Part shown: one piece after another, positions 55,720-63,776 of the stretch
Position numbering within the stretch: the first letter of the stretch is position 1
Layout: each line of letters starts with the position of its first letter
Notes under the pieces: generated by a model
What the model was told of the DNA's origin: nothing
What the model saw: only the letters and a program-made list of their open reading frames with translations
Database searches by the model: none
Source: Comamonas testosteroni
GTDB lineage: Bacteria; Pseudomonadota; Gammaproteobacteria; Burkholderiales; Burkholderiaceae_C
NCBI RefSeq assembly: GCF_000761245.1
Contig: NZ_AWOR01000057.1
Coordinates: 62,001 to 126,000 of the forward strand
DNA length: 64,000 nt
Direction of reading: 5' to 3'
Program-made: the position numbers and the translations under genes

Positions 55720-56766
55720 TTAGAACGCGTGCCGCATGCCGATGTTGAAGGCTCGTGAACCACTACCTTGCTCAGTGGAGTTCCCTACCCGGTAAAAGCC
55801 TGCCTTGTTGCCTGCTTGTGCATTGTTGTGGATCCGCGCAATGGCTGTGTACAGGCTGGTGCGCTTGGACAGGTTGTAGACATAGCCGATAGCGAGTTGG
55901 TTGGCATCGTAATTTGCGGCTGTCCTGTCGTCCTTGCGGATGTACGAGGCCAGAAATTTGCCGGGGCCATATGGAACAGAAAGACCGAGCAGTAGATCGC
56001 GTGAATCGGGATTGAGCAGACCGAAGACTGCCGAGCCCTTGTTCACCACGTAGTTGAGGTGGGCTGTGGCAAAGCCCATGTCGTACTTGGCACCCAGAAA
56101 GGTGAGCTTCCCTACCGCGCCGGCTCCACTTTGAACATTGTGGTAGCCGAGCTTTACATAGGCTGGGCCGGAAACATAGCCAACAGCGCCACCAAACTGG
56201 CGGTTGAAGTGCGCATTCTCGGGAGACTCGCCAAAACCATAGACCAGGTCCAGTGTGTAGCCGCTCTGGGCGTTGAAGCTGTAGCGCACGGTGTTATCCA
56301 TGCGGTTATTACCACCGGCGCCGCCTGCGCTGATGAGATTGGCGGAATCGCCGGCCATCCCAGTCACGAACGGGTCGGTCTCGACTTGGACCAACGCTAC
56401 GGGCGTGTATTGGCGACCTAGCGCCAAGGTGCCGAATTGGCCTCGCAGACCCACCGTAGACTGGCGGCCGAAACCCAAACCGCCTTGAGCCAGCCCACCG
56501 GTATCGGAAAGCAAACCCATTTCCAAATTGAAGAATGCAGACAGGCCTCCACCCAGATCTTCAACGCCTTTGAAGCCCAATCGTGAACCAGTAGACACGC
56601 CCCCCGTCATCTTGCTGACACTAGCTCCGTTGACTCCACCGCTTTCATGCACATAAGCCATGTCCATCACGCCATAAACAGTGACGGAGCCTTGGGCCCA
56701 GGCCGGCACAAACGCCATCGACATGACGGCTGCGCTAGCACTGAGAAAATGACAGGTCTTGGACAT
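55720..56766 (-). CDS. Gram-negative porin
   Basis: 348 residues from the ATG at 56766. Signal peptide with MSMAFVPAWAQG, then the Burkholderiales trimeric porin pattern: SVTVYGVMDMAYVHESGG, SRLGFKGVEDLGGGLSAFFN, RQSTVGLRGQFGTLALGRQY and a C-terminal terminal-strand ending GMRHAF. An outer membrane channel for small solutes, placed first in the cassette 2 transcript, 117 bp from the divergent GntR gene. Confidence 0.92.
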   Translation of the reverse strand: MSKTCHFLSASAAVMSMAFVPAWAQGSVTVYGVMDMAYVHESGGVNGASVSKMTGGVSTGSRLGFKGVEDLGGGLSAFFNLEMGLLSDTGGLAQGGLGFGRQSTVGLRGQFGTLALGRQYTPVALVQVETDPFVTGMAGDSANLISAGGAGGNNRMDNTVRYSFNAQSGYTLDLVYGFGESPENAHFNRQFGGAVGYVSGPAYVKLGYHNVQSGAGAVGKLTFLGAKYDMGFATAHLNYVVNKGSAVFGLLNPDSRDLLLGLSVPYGPGKFLASYIRKDDRTAANYDANQLAIGYVYNLSKRTSLYTAIARIHNNAQAGNKAGFYRVGNSTEQGSGSRAFNIGMRHAF

Positions 56767-56805
56767 TTGCTTAGGCCTTGTAGTGAGACAATGAGGCAGC
56801 ATGGA

Positions 56806-56852
56806 TTTCATGAAAAAAGTTGATTTCATGAAATGTATTGAATTTCATAAAA
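56806..56852. promoter_or_regulatory. Three TTTCATGAAA-type operator candidates in the porin/GntR gap
   Basis: Palindromes TTTCATGAAA at 56806-56815 and 56824-56833, and a degenerate TTTCATAAAA at 56843-56852. Spacing 18 and 19 bp. All lie in the short gap between the divergent porin and GntR genes, with one at the porin promoter side. Confidence 0.68.
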
Positions 56853-56882
56853 TTTAATGTGGGCGTAAGTTCTACTACTCCT

Positions 56883-57593
56883 ATGCAAAACAGTGTGATA
56901 AATGAAGATCCGTCTGGGGCTAGCTCGCGCACCGAGCTTGCATATCAGGTGCTGCGCACAGAGATACTGAGAGGTGAGCTAGAGCCAGGGCAGCGATTGC
57001 GTGCGGCTGATTTAGAAGCTCGCTTTAGCCTGGGATTGACCCCGATCCGAGAGGCACTGATGCGTCTCGGAACAGAGGATTTGGTCATTGCCGAGTCCAA
57101 CCGAGGAGCCAGAGTCAAGGGCGTGTCGCAAGCCGAATTTGCTGACCTAATGAAGAGCCGAAGAGACATAGAGCGCATCTGTCTACACAACTCCGTGATT
57201 GCCGGCGATGCTCATTGGGAGGCCGAGTTAATCGCATCCATGCACATGCTATCCAGAGCGCCGCTGCCAGGTGCCGCAACGGAGTCAATCGCATCGGAGA
57301 CCTCTTCAGAATGGGAGGTGCGTCATCGCCGCTTCCACACAGCCTTGGTCAGCGCTTGTGGCTCATCTTGGATGCTACGATTTTGGAATCAATTGGTTGA
57401 TCATTCCGAGCGATATCGGAAACTGCGTTTCAGCACGCCACTCATTCCCCGCAATGTGGAGGCCGAGCATCAAGAGCTGCTCGAAATGGCCTTGAAGCGT
57501 GACGCTGCCGGCTGCGTCGATTTGATGGACAAGCACCTGCGAAGCACGGAAAAGGCGGTTCAGCACATGCTTTCGCAATGGAGCGGGTCTTAA
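56883..57593 (+). CDS. GntR family (FCD) transcriptional regulator, cassette 2
   Basis: 236 residues from the ATG at 56883; a TTG at 56838 is less likely. GntR winged HTH (AYQVLRTEILRGELEPGQRL, LEARFSLGLTPIREALMRLG) followed by an FCD domain (DIERICLHNSVIAG, WEVRHRRFHTALVSACGSSW). Divergent from the porin-RidA-Bug-hydrolase genes and probably their repressor. Confidence 0.92.
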   Translation: MQNSVINEDPSGASSRTELAYQVLRTEILRGELEPGQRLRAADLEARFSLGLTPIREALMRLGTEDLVIAESNRGARVKGVSQAEFADLMKSRRDIERICLHNSVIAGDAHWEAELIASMHMLSRAPLPGAATESIASETSSEWEVRHRRFHTALVSACGSSWMLRFWNQLVDHSERYRKLRFSTPLIPRNVEAEHQELLEMALKRDAAGCVDLMDKHLRSTEKAVQHMLSQWSGS

Positions 57594-57611
57594 ACAAGGC
57601 TCGCATGAATA

Positions 57612-57650
57612 AAAACGGGCCCTGCCAGACAAGCCAGCGGGACCCGTTTA
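57612..57650 (-). terminator. Terminator at the end of rpsP fragment B
   Basis: The imperfect stem AAACGGG / CCCGTTT with extended inner pairing (GCCAG-type arms), with a T-run on the minus strand. It follows the stop of rpsP fragment B on the minus strand. Confidence 0.6.
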
Positions 57651-57666
57651 GGAGCCTCAACCTGAA

Positions 57667-57760
57667 TTAGGCCGCAACCTTCTTCGCAGCTTCGTTGACC
57701 AGGCGTTCAACCGTCTTGGAAGTCTGCGCACCGAAGCTCTTCCAGTAGGTCTGTTGCGCC
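57667..57760 (-). pseudogene. rpsP: rpsP (S16) fragment B, 3' end
   Basis: Minus-strand translation TYWKSFGAQTSKTVERLVNE then AAKKVAA and TAA: the C-terminal 30 residues of S16. It is similar to, but not identical with, fragment A ([20 protein letters not shown]). Both fragments have the same orientation and flank the 4.3-kb catabolic cassette 2. Confidence 0.8.
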
Positions 57761-57854
57761 TTGTTGGCTGGACTTACGGTCCAGCAAAAGTAACTGCAAC
57801 TGCTAGTCAAAGACTCATCCTGGAAGGTAGATATGACTGTTTCTTAGCTACGAG

Positions 57855-58286
57855 TTCGAGAGCTTCTTCCTTCCGACAGGGAGCCATTTCGCGAAATGCA
57901 ACAAGACCAAGAAGTCGCTCGATTTGTGGATTGGTTGCCACGCACTCTCGTGCAGGCAGAGACAGTGTTCCTGACAGCGGTTGCGCAACAAGTAGCGCCG
58001 CATCGAACTCAATTTTTTCACAATTGAGTTCGGTAAGGTGATGGCTGGAAGCGTGGACTACACCTTGACCAATAGTGACACTGCCGAATGCGGGCGGTTT
58101 GTCAGAAAGCAGTTTTTGGGCCGTAACTTGGCAACCATCGCTGTTGTCAAAATGAAGAACGAATTACTCGAAAAGAATGTGAGGTATCTGACCGCGTCCG
58201 CCAAGCGGCAAAACATTCGCTCAATTCGAGTAGCTGAGAAATGTGGCATTACTCTCGCTCGAGAGGCAGAGGAGCGACTTTTTTGA
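57855..58286 (+). pseudogene. GNAT N-acetyltransferase, frameshifted
   Basis: Two frames together look like one GNAT protein: an upstream part VRELLPSDREPFREMQQDQE with ARFVDWLPRTLVQAE, and a downstream part GRNLATIAVVKMKNELLEKN with RSIRVAEKCGITLAREAEE, the latter holding the acetyl-CoA-binding (G-R-x-L-A) and 'N-SIRV-EKCG' motifs. A stop/frameshift around 58025 separates them, and no good start is seen. A broken gene. Confidence 0.65.
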
Positions 58287-59031
58287 ACAGTGCGTAGTGT
58301 GTCAGTGATGCCTTGGGGTTGGCTGCGCCTGTTCATGAGCTGCAATAGCGGACTTCCAGTAGTCCCTTGGGCTGCACTGATGGTCACTGGCAGTTGCTCA
58401 CCTGAAACCTGTCGTTGGGCAGTCACTAGCTTTGGCGCTCGGATGACCGCTATGCAGTTGTGACCTATAGGTCACGATGCAGCCATGAGCAGCAGCAACC
58501 GCTGCACACCAGCTATCCGTCGACAAAGCTCGGATGACGTCAATGGGTCGATCGCAGGCCCTCGCCAACGACCGCTAACCGGCATGCAAACTTGCGGTCA
58601 AACCTCGTCCAGATTTCCCAGTACCGAATGACCGCTCTCGCTGCAAAAATCGTTGCTTTCCAACCTGTCTGAGCTTAGCGTGGCGCTTGGCAGGAGAGTT
58701 CATGGCGGCTTGAGAAAAGCCCGCTACGTCAGGCCGGGGCTGCATCTATTGAGATGTAGGCATGGGCTCCAGAAAACAAGCCCGCTTGGTGGCGGGCTGT
58801 TCAGCATGAAGAATTTAGAGATTGCTGTTTCTGAGGACTCCAGCCCGACGGTGCTGCTCATCAGGCTCGTAGTGTTAGGTGGTGCCCACTTGTCGTGAAC
58901 TGGGCAGATGCGGTACCTTACAGATTAGGGCGACTGCGAGGGGATGGCTGATTGGTGTGTTTCGAGAGGATCGGAATATCAACCAGGTTGGCAAGATCCC
59001 TCACGCGACGGTCCCTAGCTAGGAGGTCGCC
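58287..59031. other. 745-bp region without a supported gene
   Basis: No recognisable protein in any frame. It contains the 16-bp perfect palindrome GTGACCTATAGGTCAC at 58460-58475, and a hairpin of the AGCCCGC/GCGGGCT type near 58772-58799 like those of the prophage remnants at 46257, 59504 and 62103. A Shine-Dalgarno sequence AGGAGG at 59021 belongs to the next gene. Confidence 0.5.
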
Positions 59032-59334
59032 ATGGAAACGATTGAACAGATGGCTGAAAGACACATCCGCGAGTCTGAAGCGGACTTGGTTCATATCGAT
59101 GTGTTGATGAAGCGTGCGCAGAAAATGAGTGCGAACGCTGCCGATCAAGTGGAGGCTGAGAGGCTTTTGGATCAAGCCATGAGGCAGCGCGCTAAGTTGG
59201 ATCTGCACCTTGCGGCCCTGAAGAGCAAGCAAGAGTCCGATTACGAGAAGCTGGCCGAGGAGGGCAAGCGCTTTAAGGAGACGCTTGCAAAAATAAGGTC
59301 GAATATTGAAGTGATGCTGTCTTCCTGGCTTTGA
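59032..59334 (+). CDS. Small coiled-coil hypothetical protein
   Basis: 100 residues with a perfect AGGAGG 6-11 bp before the ATG. Sequence is almost wholly helical with heptad-like spacing (AERHIRESEADLVHIDVLMK, RLLDQAMRQRAKLDLHLAAL), charged, no signal peptide or membrane segment. I do not recognise the family. It lies between remnants with no conserved neighbours, so it may be a late phage or cargo gene. The Shine-Dalgarno sequence and codon bias support real coding. Confidence 0.65.
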   Translation: METIEQMAERHIRESEADLVHIDVLMKRAQKMSANAADQVEAERLLDQAMRQRAKLDLHLAALKSKQESDYEKLAEEGKRFKETLAKIRSNIEVMLSSWL

Positions 59335-59339
59335 CCGCC

Positions 59340-59487
59340 AAGCGGTTGCGAAGATTGGCAACCGCCGAGCGCTCCTGTGTGGAGCTGCAGTCGGCAAAGA
59401 AAGTCTGTTGTGGGGCACATCTTCCTGTATCTGTAGATTGCCTTGCCAGTCCATGGCAATGCACTAAATGATCATGTTCTTGAACAT
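59340..59487 (-). pseudogene. rdgC: rdgC N-terminal fragment (copy 1)
   Basis: ATG at 59487 reads MFKNMII then TAG, followed in the same region by DWQGNLQIQ and, in another frame, QQTFFADCSSTQERSA. These correspond to the RdgC N-terminus ('MFKN---', 'W---', 'F--C--TQE(R/K)S-GW'). An early stop and a frameshift make it dead, and the remainder of the gene is absent. It follows GGDEF gene 1 on the minus strand, exactly as copy 2 follows GGDEF gene 2. Confidence 0.65.
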
Positions 59488-59503
59488 TGGTCCCCTGAAG
59501 GCC

Positions 59504-59526
59504 AAAAGCCCGCTCGGTGGCGGGCT
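59504..59526 (-). terminator. Terminator between GGDEF gene 1 and rdgC copy 1
   Basis: Hairpin AGCCCGC / GCGGGCT with an A-run on its left, a T-run on the minus strand. Same position and sequence as the hairpin at 62103 behind GGDEF gene 2. Confidence 0.75.
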
Positions 59527-59583
59527 GGGAAAGTTCCCGCTACGGGGTTTTCATAAAGTGCTGCGGCACAGGTCATTTTGCAA

Positions 59584-60777
59584 CTATGGATCAAGGCTGG
59601 GGTGAGTGCTCTCGATAGAGATATCCGGATAACTGACTCCCGATACATGTACTTGATCACGTCCAGCATTTTTTGCCTGATAAAGAAGCTGATCGGCTTC
59701 TCTCAACGCGTGATCGAGCTGGGATGGATCGGTGATCGGTGAAATCCCAAAGCTCATGGTCAATTTTGTGCCGGAGAGAAGAACGTCATTGTTCGAGCTG
59801 AGGTCTCGGCGGATGCGTTGAGCAATTTCCTCTGCATCTCGCAGTGCGATGTCAGTCAACAGAATTACAAACTCTTCACCACCGAACCGTGCAACGAGGT
59901 CGCGCTCTCGCACATGGTTTTGTAGAGTCGTCGAGACAAGCCGCAGCACCTTATCGCCACGTTCGTGGCCCCAGGTATCGTTGATTCGTTTGAAGTGGTC
60001 TATATCACAGGCCAGCACCGCCATGGGATAGAGCCTGATGTCGGTTAAAAGCTTCAGGGCATATTCATGGAAGGATCTGCGATTTAATATCTGGGTCAAA
60101 GTATCGAGGTCGCGTTCTTTCTGTAGTTTGCCAACAGTTTCCTTTGCGGCAATGGCGCTCATGATCAAGGTAAAGAGTATCGCGAAGTTCAATATGCTCA
60201 CCAGTGTCAAGAGCCAATACGGAGATCTTGGAAATGACCGCGGATCCGGGTATCCCAGCAGCGAAATAATCATGGGTCGAGTAAGGGTGTAGGCTGTGAA
60301 GCTGATGCTCAGCCAGAGTAGTGACTTGTCGAGCCAGTCAAATGAGTTCTTCCTTGGATAGACCTGGAGGACAGGTAGCAGTAAAACAAGGCCTGAACCA
60401 ACACTGAAGGAGCTCACTCGAGCCCAGACGTTTGGGCTGATCAGGCTGAAGTAATACAGCGCAGCTAACGTGATGCTGGCAATCAGTAGCGCTACAAGTG
60501 GCAGGGCCGATACACGCCATCTCTCTGCCCAGCTTTTCGCAAGGCACCAAGCGCTCAGCAGGTAGAAACTCCCAATCAAGAGTGCGTAGCGAGTGAGCTC
60601 CTCCAGGGGCATCAAGGTTTGAGCTGCAAGAGGCAGTGCAGTGAGTGAATAGGCGCAAGATTGCCAAAGCAAAAAGCGCTGAGATCGTTGGGCGAGCCAA
60701 GCAGCGACCAATATGATTGCCAGGGCAAAGATCGCCAGAGGTGGCGTCAGAACCAAGAGGTCGTTATTCGCGAACAT
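59584..60777 (-). CDS. Membrane diguanylate cyclase (GGDEF), paralogue 1
   Basis: 397 residues from the ATG at 60777, preceded by GGAGG; a GTG at 60849 would add 24. The N-terminal half has about six membrane segments (LAIFALAIILVAAWLAQRS, ALLIGSFYLLSAWCLAKS and others). The C-terminal GGDEF domain has RFGGEEFVILL near residue 300 and the RxxD inhibitory site RERD five residues upstream. It should make c-di-GMP with product inhibition. Close paralogue of the gene at 62195-63403. Confidence 0.92.
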   Translation of the reverse strand: MFANNDLLVLTPPLAIFALAIILVAAWLAQRSQRFLLWQSCAYSLTALPLAAQTLMPLEELTRYALLIGSFYLLSAWCLAKSWAERWRVSALPLVALLIASITLAALYYFSLISPNVWARVSSFSVGSGLVLLLPVLQVYPRKNSFDWLDKSLLWLSISFTAYTLTRPMIISLLGYPDPRSFPRSPYWLLTLVSILNFAILFTLIMSAIAAKETVGKLQKERDLDTLTQILNRRSFHEYALKLLTDIRLYPMAVLACDIDHFKRINDTWGHERGDKVLRLVSTTLQNHVRERDLVARFGGEEFVILLTDIALRDAEEIAQRIRRDLSSNNDVLLSGTKLTMSFGISPITDPSQLDHALREADQLLYQAKNAGRDQVHVSGVSYPDISIESTHPSLDP

Positions 60778-61341
60778 ATGACCAGAGCCTCCTCGATCGA
60801 AGAGCGGTAATACCTGTTCCTTGAGCGCAAAGCGGCAATCTAATTTCACCGTGCCTGTGTTTCGCTATTGGCATCACAATTTATTACAGCGTGCCTCCAT
60901 CCTTATCCATGTCAGCCTGCTTCTTGTTTAGCGCGATAAATCAGTCAAAAATTGTCATTGCCAAAAATTTCTCCCATGAATGAAATTCATTCAAAGTGAT
61001 TGATTCCCATTCATCGCTGGCATCTGGATTCATTGCGATTCTTGACGCGTATGCAGTGACCTTTAAATCTCCTGAATCAGAATAGCCTGCTCGTCTTTAT
61101 GGCCAGCTCCTTGCATTGCTGGACGGCCTCATGAAGGATGTAAGGCTTGCGCACTGCGGTGCGAAGCCATGAGGCTTCGTCGAAGGGCTCCTGTGGCTTG
61201 CCGCCAGCCTTTGTGCGCAGACACTGGTTCCACCTTGGAGGCGTAGGCTACGCTGGCGCTAGAGCTCCATTCCTTGTGCGCGCATGTCAGCCATTCGAGT
61301 GGCCGAGATAGGGTAGCCGTTGTGATTCGCGAAAGTCAGCC
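60778..61341. other. 564-bp gap with promoter-side palindrome and decayed fragments
   Basis: No intact gene. The imperfect palindrome TGAATGAAATTCATTCA lies at 60977-60993, about 200 bp before GGDEF gene 1. Minus-strand pieces around 61090-61345 read like short fragments of a phage protein (MRLTFANHNGYPISATRMAD, then FDEASWLRTAVRKPYILHEA in another frame), too broken to name. Confidence 0.45.
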
Positions 61342-62087
61342 TCATGGAGGCCTCCAAAGAAAGTGCCCGCACTTGGCGGGCAGGTCACCCGCGCCGGTAC
61401 TGCCGTCACCGCCCAGCGCCTTCATCAGACCGGGGATCAGGAGCGACAGCTCGCCGGTGGCAATGTCTATATCGGTAACGAAGCCGCCGTTGTCATTGCT
61501 GCTGTCATCCATGACCGCATCCAGCAGCACGATGTTCTTGATCCGCAGGCCTTCGGTCAGCACGAAGCTCGCGCAGTCGTCCTTGGTCATGGCAAGGCAG
61601 GTGGGCAGCTTGCCTTGCTCACTGTGCTTGCGTACCTCACCAATGTCTAGCGGGTGGGGGCGTAGCGCACCACTGCCTTTGACTCGTCGACGGCTTTCAG
61701 CTCTGTCTCGTGGCCGGCGCTGAAGCCCGCGGGCGGCTTCTGGGTGATCAGCCAATGAGCCAAGCGGCCTGAGAGAAGGTCTGCGTGTCAAGCAGTTCCA
61801 GGGCGAAGCTGGGCAGGCCCTTGAGGAGCTGCGTAACCACCTCGCCGGCGCGGATCTGGACGCTGGCGTACAGCATCAGGGGAGCACCCGAGGATCGATC
61901 CGGACCCACATGCTGTCCTGCTTGGCGAAGGCCATGGGCAGCTCGACCTGCGGGCCGCGCTGCTCGCCGCAGGGAGCAACCCAGCCGACAGAGCGCTTCT
62001 GTGCCGCGCCGCTGTCTCAGCATCTAGCATCTGCAGATCGCCCTTCCAGCTATCGGCGACGCAGTGAATGATCATGTTCTTGAATAT
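61342..62087 (-). pseudogene. rdgC: rdgC, recombination-associated protein, degenerate (copy 2)
   Basis: RdgC is recognised in pieces, in order, on the minus strand: FKNMIIHCVADSWKGDLQML (start codon changed to ATA at 62085-62087), AAQKRSVGWVAPCGEQRGPQ, FAKQDSMWVRIDP, LLKGLPSFALELLDTQTFSQ, AAWLITQKPPAGF-like and AGHETELKAVDESKAVVRYA, then LAMTKDDCASFVLTEGLRIK, DTDIDIATGEL-like ends. The pieces are in different frames, and a central stretch of about 70-90 residues is missing. Definitely inactive. Confidence 0.78.
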
Positions 62088-62102
62088 TGGGGCTCCAGAA
62101 AT

Positions 62103-62126
62103 AAAAGCCCGCTCAGTGGCGGGCTT
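62103..62126 (-). terminator. Terminator between GGDEF gene 2 and rdgC copy 2
   Basis: Hairpin AAAAGCCCGC / GCGGGCTT; A-run to the left gives a T-run on the minus strand. Confidence 0.75.
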
Positions 62127-62194
62127 GTGCAGTGCAGATTGAAGAGAGGCAGTCTGGAAGTCGCAACGACCAGAGTGCAGGCAGGCTGTGAATT

Positions 62195-63403
62195 TCACGA
62201 GCCGGCTTGGGCATGCGATACGGGCCCCAGCGGTCTTGTGTTCTCGAATGAGATGTCCGGGTAGATTGTTCCTGTGACATGCACACGATCGCGTCCGGCG
62301 TTTTTCGCGCTATAGAGGAGTTCATCAGCCTCTTTCAGCGCATGAGGAATGTGCTCTTCATGTGTGATTGCGGTGATGCCGAAGCTCAATGTCAGGGTGG
62401 AGCCTGACGGCAGTAAAGAAAGATCGGACTTCAGTTCATTCTGGATGCGCTCTGCAACACGTTCTGCCCCTTGTAAATCGATGCGAGTCAGCAGCAAAAC
62501 GAACTCTTCCCCACCCATGCGCGCTACTAAGTCATGGTCACGCACATTGCGCTGCAAGCACAAACTGACTGCTTGCAATGTCCTGTCTCCTTGATCGTGT
62601 CCCCAGGTGTCATTGATGTGTTTGAAGTGATCGATATCACATGACAGAACGGCTATGGGGTGGCGACGTTTGTCACCAATCACTCTTCGGGCGGACTCAT
62701 GGAAGGCTCGCCGATTCAAGGCCCGGGTCAATACGTCATGGTCGCGTTCGTGGCGCAACTTGGTGACGGTGTCCTTGATGGCAATGAGCACAGTCACCAC
62801 GGTGAAGATCAAGGCGAAGAGCAGGACGCTCATTGAAGAGAGCAGCCAGTACACGGAATCCGTATATTCAGCCGGATCCTTGAATTTGAAGAGAGAAATG
62901 AATAGGGGGCGAATGAGCGTGAAGACCGTAAAGACGAGCGAGACCGCCAGCAATACCTGATCTAGCCAGTCCTTAGGACGCCGGGCCCGAAGCGCGGCCG
63001 CGATGGGGAGCAGCATCACGAAGCCTGTCCCGATACTGAGTACATACAGCCGTGCCCAGAGACTCGGAGCGTTTTGGCTAAAGTAAAAAATCGCTGCCAT
63101 GGTCGAAATGCCGATAAGCAATGCGGCTTTCGGTTGCGCGGCCACGCCCCAACGCTCTGTCCAGCTCTTTGTGAGAAACCAAGCGCCGAGCAAATAGAGC
63201 GTGCCAGTGAGTAGGGCATATTGATTGAGTACCGCTGGAGTCACGACGGTCTGAAAGCCCAAAGGTATAGTCAAAAAAGCATACGCACAGCACTGCCAAA
63301 GCAGAAAGTTCTGTTGGCGTAAGAACAGCCAACACACACCAAGGAGCCCCGCCAAGAAAAAGATCGCCATTGATGGAGCGAGCACAAAGAGATGTTCAGG
63401 CAT
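62195..63403 (-). CDS. Membrane diguanylate cyclase (GGDEF), paralogue 2
   Basis: 402 residues from the ATG at 63403. Same layout as paralogue 1: N-terminal six-TM sensor (APSMAIFFLAGLLGVCWLFL, YALLTGTLYLLGAWFLTKSW), then GGDEF with RMGGEEFVLLL near residue 299 and the inhibitory site RDHD five residues upstream. The membrane segments align with the paralogue over the whole length. The activating signal is unknown. Confidence 0.92.
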   Translation of the reverse strand: MPEHLFVLAPSMAIFFLAGLLGVCWLFLRQQNFLLWQCCAYAFLTIPLGFQTVVTPAVLNQYALLTGTLYLLGAWFLTKSWTERWGVAAQPKAALLIGISTMAAIFYFSQNAPSLWARLYVLSIGTGFVMLLPIAAALRARRPKDWLDQVLLAVSLVFTVFTLIRPLFISLFKFKDPAEYTDSVYWLLSSMSVLLFALIFTVVTVLIAIKDTVTKLRHERDHDVLTRALNRRAFHESARRVIGDKRRHPIAVLSCDIDHFKHINDTWGHDQGDRTLQAVSLCLQRNVRDHDLVARMGGEEFVLLLTRIDLQGAERVAERIQNELKSDLSLLPSGSTLTLSFGITAITHEEHIPHALKEADELLYSAKNAGRDRVHVTGTIYPDISFENTRPLGPVSHAQAGS

Positions 63404-63776
63404 TAAGTTCTTGATTCTGGAGATTCTGGTAACTGACGGAGAGCTGGATACCGCCGCCTACAGGCCAATGTGCGTTGTTCGAGAGTGAGTGCTACTCCTC
63501 CTTGAATACAAATTAACAATAGCAACTAAAAGCAACTGCTTGACGTTAAACCCTGAAAAATGACCCAGAAACTGCGCCGTGTTGTGTTTGTCGACAGAAA
63601 TTTTTCAGAAATCAGAGGGTTGACCCTTGTCCAAAAAATGTCGGAGGGCCTGTCATTTGAGGCCTCAAAGAACAAAGCCCGCAATACTGCAGGCTTGGGT
63701 CGAGAGATCTAAATCAACTCACTCGTCGCTGAGCGGAAGTCCTGTAAGGACTAGGTTCCCTCAGAATGAAATGCCC
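63404..63776. other. 373-bp gap without a gene
   Basis: AT-rich part next to the GGDEF gene 2 start, likely its promoter. A weak hairpin (AAGCCCGC / GCAGGCTT type) near 63676-63697. Nothing coding recognised. Confidence 0.45.

Noticed and set aside
61363-61650. Plus-strand hypothetical protein in the rdgC region
   Set aside because: It is the shadow of the rdgC pieces on the minus strand.
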